Below, one piece after another: positions 7,129 to 11,179 of a stretch of DNA of 11,179 nt. Position 1 is the first letter of the stretch, and the number at the start of each line of letters is the position of its first letter. Source of the stretch: an uncultured Alistipes sp. (GTDB taxonomy: Bacteria > Bacteroidota > Bacteroidia > Bacteroidales > Rikenellaceae); the NCBI GenBank assembly GCA_900769525.1, contig CAAGGY010000145.1, forward strand, positions 1-11,179, in the 5' to 3' direction. The notes under the pieces were generated by a model. It was not told the DNA's origin. It did not search any database and saw nothing but the letters and a program-made list of their open reading frames with translations. The position numbers were made by a program, and so were the translations under genes.

Positions 7129-7865
7129 CAAAAGCGGAGATTCAATTTGTGCGTTCACTTGCTGACAAGCGCATGCGCGATAGCGAGGGTTTGTTTATTG
7201 CTGAGGGTGATAAGCTCGTTGAGGAGATTATCGCTTCGGGACTAAACATCCGTAACCTCTACACCACGCATAAGGGCTTAGGCCTTCGTGGCGCTACGCT
7301 TATTGAGCGCAGCGAGATGGAGCGCATATCGCAACTAAAGAGCCCCAATACTACGCTTGCTGTTGTTGAGCAACCTCGCTATAAGCTGGATGAGAGGGCG
7401 CTTAGAGATACTCTTATTTTGGCCCTTGATGGCGTTCAAAATCCTGGAAATCTGGGTACAATCATACGCCTTGCCGACTGGTTTGGCATTAAGGATGTGC
7501 TCTGCTCCGCAGAGTGCGCCGACTGCTACAACCCTAAGGTTGTGCAGGCGACAATGGGTGCTATACTACGTGTTAGAGTACACTATGTCGACGACCTCGC
7601 TAAGCTTCTTAATCGCCTGAATAGTAGCGGTATGCCTATATATGGCACACTACTCGATGGCCAGAACATATATACCAAACAACTTAGCGCAAATGGCGTT
7701 ATGGTCATGGGCAACGAGGGGCGTGGATTGAGCGATGCTTGTCGAGCATCGGTTAGTGATAGGCTATTCATACCACCCTACCCAATCGACACGCCAACCT
7801 CCGAGTCGCTAAACGTGGCCATGGCCACTGGCATCGTCCTTGCCGAGTTTAGACGTCCTCGCTAA
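7125..7865 (+). CDS. SpoU/TrmH-family RNA 2'-O-ribose methyltransferase
   Basis: Transfers a methyl group from S-adenosylmethionine to a ribose 2'-OH in rRNA or tRNA. It is a 246-residue SPOUT protein. An N-terminal substrate-binding domain (about 1-90, with FIAEGDKLVEE at 24-34) precedes the knotted catalytic domain. Motif 1 is LALDGVQNPGNLGTIIR (99-115), motif 2 is VMGNEGRGLS (194-203) and motif 3 is IPPYPIDTPTSESLNVA (216-232). All three are well conserved, so it should be active. The target cannot be told from sequence: RlmB-like 23S rRNA methylation is one possibility and tRNA another. Its start overlaps the rnz stop by 4 bp. It ends 3 bp from the stop of the convergent KAS III gene, so readthrough from either side would give antisense RNA. 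Confidence 0.93.
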   Translation: MTKAEIQFVRSLADKRMRDSEGLFIAEGDKLVEEIIASGLNIRNLYTTHKGLGLRGATLIERSEMERISQLKSPNTTLAVVEQPRYKLDERALRDTLILALDGVQNPGNLGTIIRLADWFGIKDVLCSAECADCYNPKVVQATMGAILRVRVHYVDDLAKLLNRLNSSGMPIYGTLLDGQNIYTKQLSANGVMVMGNEGRGLSDACRASVSDRLFIPPYPIDTPTSESLNVAMATGIVLAEFRRPR

Positions 7866-7868
7866 TCG

Positions 7869-8813
7869 CTACGCCACTATGAGGCAGCCGCCCGTAGAGT
7901 AGCCACCACCAAATACCGTCATCACAATAACATCGCCTCGCTTGAAGCGGTGCGCATTTTGCGCATATACAAGCGCCGAGCTCACCGAGCCAGTATTTCC
8001 CAACTCCTCTATATTTTGCAGACACTGCTCCGTAGCTATACCCAGGGTCTTTGCCACATTGTTCATAATGCGCAAGTTGGCCTGGTGAGGTACGAGATAG
8101 GTCATATCCTCAATGCCCATGTTGTTCTCAGCAAGGAGCTTAAGCACATTCTTTGGCATAGTCATGCAGGCACGAATAAAGACATCCTTGCCATTGGTCA
8201 TAGATATACCACCCTTAGTCGGGCGCATATTAATAGAGGTAATGCTATTTTCGATGTTGCCAAGAGCCTCACTGTGGATGGTGCGCACGTGAGCATCGCC
8301 CTCTGCAACACGCTCCGAGGAGAGGAAGAATGCCGCAGCAGCATCGCCCCATAGGTGGCCACTCTTAGGGTCCTCTGGGTGGTAGTAGTCGGTATTCTTC
8401 TCCGCACCCACAATAAGTGCTCGCTTGGCCTTGCCTGCAAGGAAGTAGCACTCGACAATCTCAAGGGCATTGATAAACGACGAACAGGCCGAGGAGATAT
8501 ATACCGCTTTGACACCCTCGATGCCATATCTATTCTGCACCACATGGGCAGGTGTTGCCACCGTGTCGTGCGGCGAATAGGAGGCTGCAACAATAAGATC
8601 TACCTCGCTGATGTCGTATGGCAAAGATTTAAGCGCATCCTCGACAGCGAGCAGTCCCATAGTGTTCACATTTTCCTCATCAGTAGCTCTCGAGCGGGTG
8701 ATGATACCGGTGCGTTGACGTATCCACTCGTCGGTTTTTCCATTTATCTCAAAAAAGTAATCGTTAGACACACGCCCCTGGGGCACATAGAAGCCCGTTG
8801 CATTAATGTACAT
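7869..8813 (-). CDS. fabH: 3-oxoacyl-[acyl-carrier-protein] synthase III (KAS III / FabH-type)
   Basis: Condenses an acyl-CoA starter with malonyl-ACP to begin fatty acid synthesis or a related acyl pathway. The 314 residues show the thiolase-fold Cys-His-Asn triad of KAS III: Cys110 in SSACSSF, His243 in VPHQANLRI and Asn273 in LGNTGSVSSA. TDEWIRQRTGI (27-37) and the C-terminal glycine loop FGGGYSTGG (301-309) are also family signatures. The usual primary fabH sits with rpmF and plsX; this copy stands alone and lacks that context, so it may be a second KAS III with a different starter preference. The symbol is given at the family level. It is read divergently from pdxA across a 323-nt region that holds its promoter and repeated dyad elements; the leader would be about 90 nt. 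Confidence 0.93.
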   Translation of the reverse strand: MYINATGFYVPQGRVSNDYFFEINGKTDEWIRQRTGIITRSRATDEENVNTMGLLAVEDALKSLPYDISEVDLIVAASYSPHDTVATPAHVVQNRYGIEGVKAVYISSACSSFINALEIVECYFLAGKAKRALIVGAEKNTDYYHPEDPKSGHLWGDAAAAFFLSSERVAEGDAHVRTIHSEALGNIENSITSINMRPTKGGISMTNGKDVFIRACMTMPKNVLKLLAENNMGIEDMTYLVPHQANLRIMNNVAKTLGIATEQCLQNIEELGNTGSVSSALVYAQNAHRFKRGDVIVMTVFGGGYSTGGCLIVA

Positions 8814-8868
8814 TACTAATAATCATTTAGTTAAAAAATAGTATTCTCATAACCCACGACAGATAATG

Positions 8869-8885
8869 TTTGGACTATTTTTCCA
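8869..8885 (+). repeat. Dyad repeat copy 1 (fabH leader)
   Basis: TTTGGACTATTTTTCCA, with TGGA and TCCA as inverted half-sites. It lies inside the expected fabH leader, downstream of the transcript start near 8903. Copy 2 shares the core CTATTTTTCCA exactly. Confidence 0.6.
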
Positions 8886-8909
8886 GTACTACACATCAAT
8901 CGTGCATTG

Positions 8910-8939
8910 CAAATATAGTAAAACAATCGGAAAGTCAAA
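8910..8939 (-). promoter_or_regulatory. Bacteroidota-type promoter for fabH
   Basis: On the minus strand, TTTG (8939-8936) and TATATTTG (8917-8910) are separated by 18 nt, close to the usual 19. The expected transcript start is near 8903, about 90 nt before the fabH ATG. Dyad copies 1 and 2 flank this promoter on either side. Confidence 0.7.
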
Positions 8940-8959
8940 GAAAATTTGGCACAATATTA

Positions 8960-8976
8960 TTGGTCTATTTTTCCAA
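8960..8976 (+). repeat. Dyad repeat copy 2 (upstream of fabH promoter)
   Basis: TTGGTCTATTTTTCCAA, with TTGG and CCAA half-sites in inverted orientation. It starts 20 bp upstream of the fabH -33 box and differs from copy 1 by a single base within the shared TTGG...CCA part. Confidence 0.6.
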
Positions 8977-9055
8977 CACCAACCAACCACACACTATAAA
9001 TCACTTGTTTTCAGCGACTACTGATTAGACATATTTTTTACGTCGTCATTGGTCA

Positions 9056-9073
9056 TTTGGACTCTTTTTTCCA
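9056..9073 (+). repeat. Dyad repeat copy 3 (upstream of pdxA promoter)
   Basis: TTTGGACTCTTTTTTCCA, with TGGA and TCCA half-sites. It has one more T in the central run than copies 1 and 2. It ends 8 bp upstream of the pdxA -33 box, a position where a regulator could activate or block polymerase. Confidence 0.6.
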
Positions 9074-9081
9074 TTCAAGAG

Positions 9082-9112
9082 TTTGGATATTAGCCAACTT
9101 TTTGTATATTTG
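9082..9112 (+). promoter_or_regulatory. Bacteroidota-type promoter for pdxA
   Basis: TTTG (9082-9085) and TATATTTG (9105-9112) are separated by 19 nt, an exact consensus match. The expected start is near 9119, about 18 nt before the pdxA ATG at 9137. The in-frame TTG at 9083 is inside the -33 box and so is not a plausible translation start. Confidence 0.8.
9083..9097 (+). repeat. Possible fourth dyad element over the pdxA -33 box
   Basis: TTGGATATTAGCCAA has the same TTGG/CCAA ends as the other three copies, but a shorter centre (7 nt) with a different sequence. It overlaps the pdxA -33 box, so a protein bound here would compete with polymerase. Its membership in the repeat family is uncertain. 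Confidence 0.35.
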
Positions 9113-9136
9113 TGCTTTATTAGCATTGTAGCGACT

Positions 9137-10228
9137 ATGAGCAATAGACTTAAGATAGGTATTACACAAGGCGACATCAACGGCATTGGCTGGGAGTTGA
9201 TTCTCAAGGTTTTTGCAGACGGTCGTATGGCCGAGTTGATGACACCCGTAATCTACGGCACGTCATCGGCAGCCGCCTTTTACCAGAAACGACTCAATCA
9301 TATTGAGCCAGTACGCCTTAACACCGTATCGGGAGCTAAGGCTGCAGCAACTGGCAAAGTAAATATTGTTGAGTGTGGCGCAGCAGAGGTAAACATCACG
9401 CCAGGAAAGCCCTCAAAGGTGGGTGGCGAGGCCGCTGCAGCAGCACTCCGCACCGCAATCGAGGAGCTTAAGCGTGGCGATATTGATGCACTTGTCACCG
9501 CCCCAATCGACAAGGAGATGATTCAGAGCGAGGAGTTTAACTTCACTGGCCACACAGAGTTTCTGGCTCAGGAGCTCGAGGGTGCGCCTTTGATGATTAT
9601 GACATCTGAACTTATGCGTGTAGGTCTTGCAACAATCCACATCCCCGTGTCGGAGGTTGCACAGCACCTTAGCAAGGAGCTTATCGTTGAGCGTCTTGAG
9701 CAGATTAACACCTCTATGCGTCAAGATTTTGGCGTTGTACGTCCTAAGATTGCAGTCCTCGCCCTCAACCCTCACGCAGGCGATGGTGGCTTGCTTGGTA
9801 GCGAGGAGCAGGAGATCATCAAACCCGCGATTGTCGAGGCCTATGAGGCTGGCATCTTGGCATTTGGCCCATTTGCCGCTGACGGCTTCTTCGCCTCAGG
9901 ACAGTTCAAGAACTACGACGCCATCCTCGCTATGTACCACGACCAGGGCTTGGCACCATTCAAGACCCTTACGCCTGATGGTGTGAACTTCACAGCATCG
10001 CTTGCGAAGGTGCGCACATCGCCCGACCACGGTGTAGCCTACGACATTGCCGGCGAGGGTAAGGCCGATGAGCAGAGTATGCGCAACGCCATTTATGAGG
10101 CTCTCGACATCGTTCGTCGTCGCAGAGAGTGGAGTGAGTGGAACAAGAATCCACTTGAGCACTTCGAGCGTGAGAAGGGTCGTGACATCTCGATTAAGGA
10201 TCTCGCCGAGCAGGAGCAGAACGACTAA
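9137..10228 (+). CDS. pdxA: 4-hydroxythreonine-4-phosphate dehydrogenase
   Basis: Oxidises 4-phosphohydroxy-L-threonine with NAD(P)+ in the DXP-dependent route to pyridoxal phosphate; the product goes to PdxJ. The 363 residues have the family's metal-binding histidines: His168 in TIHIPVSEV, His213 in LNPHAGDGG and His268 in MYHDQGLAPFK. Substrate-contact motifs TAPIDKE (121-127) and GHTEF (138-142) and the C-terminal HGVAYDIAGEGKAD (298-311) are also present. The N-terminal GDINGIGWE (12-20) replaces the GDPAGIGPE of Proteobacteria; as I recall, Bacteroidales homologues have a similar GDINGIG form. The ATG at 9137 is chosen because the promoter at 9082-9112 excludes the longer TTG-start reading. 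A small membrane protein gene begins 11 nt after the stop and is probably co-transcribed. Confidence 0.96.
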   Translation: MSNRLKIGITQGDINGIGWELILKVFADGRMAELMTPVIYGTSSAAAFYQKRLNHIEPVRLNTVSGAKAAATGKVNIVECGAAEVNITPGKPSKVGGEAAAAALRTAIEELKRGDIDALVTAPIDKEMIQSEEFNFTGHTEFLAQELEGAPLMIMTSELMRVGLATIHIPVSEVAQHLSKELIVERLEQINTSMRQDFGVVRPKIAVLALNPHAGDGGLLGSEEQEIIKPAIVEAYEAGILAFGPFAADGFFASGQFKNYDAILAMYHDQGLAPFKTLTPDGVNFTASLAKVRTSPDHGVAYDIAGEGKADEQSMRNAIYEALDIVRRRREWSEWNKNPLEHFEREKGRDISIKDLAEQEQND

Positions 10229-10239
10229 ACGTTAAGAGT

Positions 10240-10440
10240 ATGAAGGCAAAAATCACTAAATGGTTTGGAGTAGTACTCTCGGCAGTAGTACTCGGCCTCG
10301 CAGTATTCTACCTTATCCACACCTGGCAGCCAGCAGATGTCAACGGATGGATTCTCTGGGGTGCTTCGGCTCTGATTGCCGTACGCTCAGTTATGCGCAT
10401 TGCGAGCATCGCAAAGCAGGCTGGCAAGAGCGAGGAGTAA
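10240..10440 (+). CDS. Small two-helix membrane protein, function unknown
   Basis: This 66-residue protein is not recognised as a named family. After a basic start (MKAKITKWF) come two hydrophobic stretches, about residues 9-27 (VVLSAVVLGLAVFYL core) and 37-49 (WILWGASALIAV), joined by a short polar loop. The tail IASIAKQAGKSEE is charged. This layout predicts a small inner-membrane protein with two helices. It lies 11 nt after pdxA and 98 nt before thrS, with no promoter box between it and pdxA, so it is probably translated from the pdxA transcript. Nothing in the sequence links it to vitamin B6 or aminoacylation. Coding is supported by its in-frame fit in the operon, an ATG start and codon use similar to its neighbours. 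Confidence 0.7.
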   Translation: MKAKITKWFGVVLSAVVLGLAVFYLIHTWQPADVNGWILWGASALIAVRSVMRIASIAKQAGKSEE

Positions 10441-10454
10441 AAATAAGAAACAAG

Positions 10455-10507
10455 GAGTGCAGCTGGGTAGTAATCCGTCTCGTTATTGTGGAGCTACGAA
10501 GGCACTC
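10455..10507 (+). ncRNA. Possible structured leader upstream of thrS
   Basis: GAGTGC (10455-10460) can pair with GCACTC (10502-10507), and directly inside it AGCT (10461-10464) can pair with AGCT (10492-10495), leaving a 6-nt bulge on the 3' side and a 27-nt loop. No T run follows, so it is not a simple terminator. It lies about 30 nt before the thrS ATG. ThrRS represses its own mRNA in E. coli by binding anticodon-like leader structures, but nothing here proves a similar mechanism. It has no T-box signature that I can see. Confidence 0.3.
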
Positions 10508-10538
10508 GAAACATAAACAATTTAAAACTTTTAGAATC

Positions 10539-11179
10539 ATGGTTAAAGTAACCTTTCCTGATGGCTCAGTAAGAGAGTTTGCCAAAGGGACAACTGCCTT
10601 TCAGGTGGCAGAGAGCATCAGCCCTCGTTTAGCTGCTGACTCACTCGCAGCTGAGGTAAATGGCGCAACTGTAGATATGATGCGCCCTATCGATTGTGAT
10701 TGCACAATCAAATTTTTCAAGTGGGACGACGCTGAGGGTAAGCACGCCTTCTGGCACACCTCATCACACCTCTTGGCAGAGGCTCTCGAGGCTCTCTACC
10801 CAGGTATTAAGTTTGGTATCGGTCCTGCTATCGACAACGGTTTCTACTACGATGTGGACTCGCCAGTAGCTATTACTGAGGCTGACCTCGCAACAATCGA
10901 GCAGAAGATGGTAGAGCTCTCACGCAACAAGGAGCAGCTCGTACGTACAGAGGTTTCAAAGGCTGATGCGCTCAAGACCTTCACCGAGAAGGGCGATCAG
11001 TACAAGGTGGAGCTTATCACCGATTTGGAGGATGGTACAATATCGTTCTACACCAACGGTGCATTCACCGACCTATGTCGTGGTCCACATATTCCAAATA
11101 CAGGTTATATCAAGGCTATCAAGCTCACCTCTGTAGCAGGTGCTTACTGGCGTGGTAACGAGAAGAACAAGATGCTTAC
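10539..11179 (+). CDS. thrS: Threonyl-tRNA synthetase (3' end outside window)
   Basis: Charges tRNA-Thr with threonine in the cytoplasm. The visible 213 codons cover the N-terminal third of a protein that is usually about 640-650 residues. A TGS domain (about 1-61, starting MVKVTFPDGSVREF) is followed by the editing domain that removes mischarged serine. The editing site is intact: His73 and His77 in HTSSH, Cys180 and His184 in LCRGPH. Other family matches include GIGPAIDNGFYYD (93-105) and LTSVAGAYWRGNEKN (196-210). The catalytic and anticodon-binding domains lie beyond the window. The ATG at 10539 is preceded by an A/T-rich stretch without a clear Shine-Dalgarno site. No TAnnTTTG promoter is found in the 98-nt gap, so readthrough from pdxA is possible. 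Confidence 0.97.
   Translation, partial: MVKVTFPDGSVREFAKGTTAFQVAESISPRLAADSLAAEVNGATVDMMRPIDCDCTIKFFKWDDAEGKHAFWHTSSHLLAEALEALYPGIKFGIGPAIDNGFYYDVDSPVAITEADLATIEQKMVELSRNKEQLVRTEVSKADALKTFTEKGDQYKVELITDLEDGTISFYTNGAFTDLCRGPHIPNTGYIKAIKLTSVAGAYWRGNEKNKML

Larger units (their letters stand above)
8814..9136. other. AT-rich divergent regulatory region between fabH and pdxA
   Basis: This 323-nt stretch has no credible coding region. It contains one Bacteroidota-type promoter in each direction, three copies of a TTGG-N9/10-CCA dyad element and a fourth related dyad. The fabH leader occupies about 8814-8903, while the pdxA leader is only about 18 nt (roughly 9119-9136). I see no convincing RNA gene, riboswitch or terminator in it. 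Confidence 0.75.

Noticed and set aside
8355..8819. 154-codon plus-strand reading frame opposite the KAS III gene
   Set aside because: It is fully antisense to a gene with an intact catalytic triad and has no family features or upstream promoter; a shadow frame.
8945..8973. Extra plus-strand promoter TTTG (8945-8948) / TATTTTTC (8966-8973) within dyad copy 2
   Set aside because: The spacer is 17 nt and the last base of the -7 box is wrong; the pdxA promoter at 9082-9112 is much better placed.

Overview
The window looks like a housekeeping segment of a Bacteroidota chromosome, most likely order Bacteroidales. Protein sequences such as RsmG, PdxA with its GDINGIGWE motif, and the DUF4954-type protein resemble Bacteroidales versions. 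Four places match the Bacteroidota promoter consensus (TTTG, about 19 nt, TAnnTTTG), and Shine-Dalgarno sequences are weak or absent. A Rikenellaceae/Alistipes-like source is possible, but the sequence alone does not settle genus. There are no tRNA or rRNA genes, no CRISPR array and no insertion sequence.

Layout. Positions 1-929 (minus strand) hold the 5' part of tgt (queuosine tRNA modification), cut by the window edge. A 188-nt divergent region with one promoter for each direction separates it from a plus-strand run: a GT2-type membrane glycosyltransferase with altered catalytic motifs, a small sigma-70-family factor that overlaps it, rsmG, a DUF4954-type beta-helix protein, trxB, rnz and a SpoU/TrmH-type RNA methyltransferase. 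Gaps in this run are short (10-bp overlap, 24, 6, 72 and 3 nt, then a 4-bp overlap), so it is probably one long transcription unit, with trxB possibly having its own input. It meets a convergent minus-strand KAS III (fabH-type) gene with only 3 bp between the stop codons.

A 323-nt AT-rich divergent region follows. It contains a promoter for fabH, a promoter for pdxA, and three copies (plus a possible fourth) of a TTGG-N9/10-CCA dyad element placed around the two promoters. Downstream come pdxA (vitamin B6 synthesis), a 66-residue two-helix membrane protein of unknown role, a 98-nt leader with a possible long-range stem, and the first third of thrS, cut by the window end.

Taken together, much of the content concerns translation and RNA quality (tgt, rsmG, rnz, the SpoU methyltransferase, thrS), beside redox (trxB), lipid (KAS III) and cofactor (pdxA) functions. 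I see no clear new defence or mobile system. The least explained items are the intergenic dyad repeats, the motif-degenerate glycosyltransferase, the DUF4954 protein and the small membrane protein.
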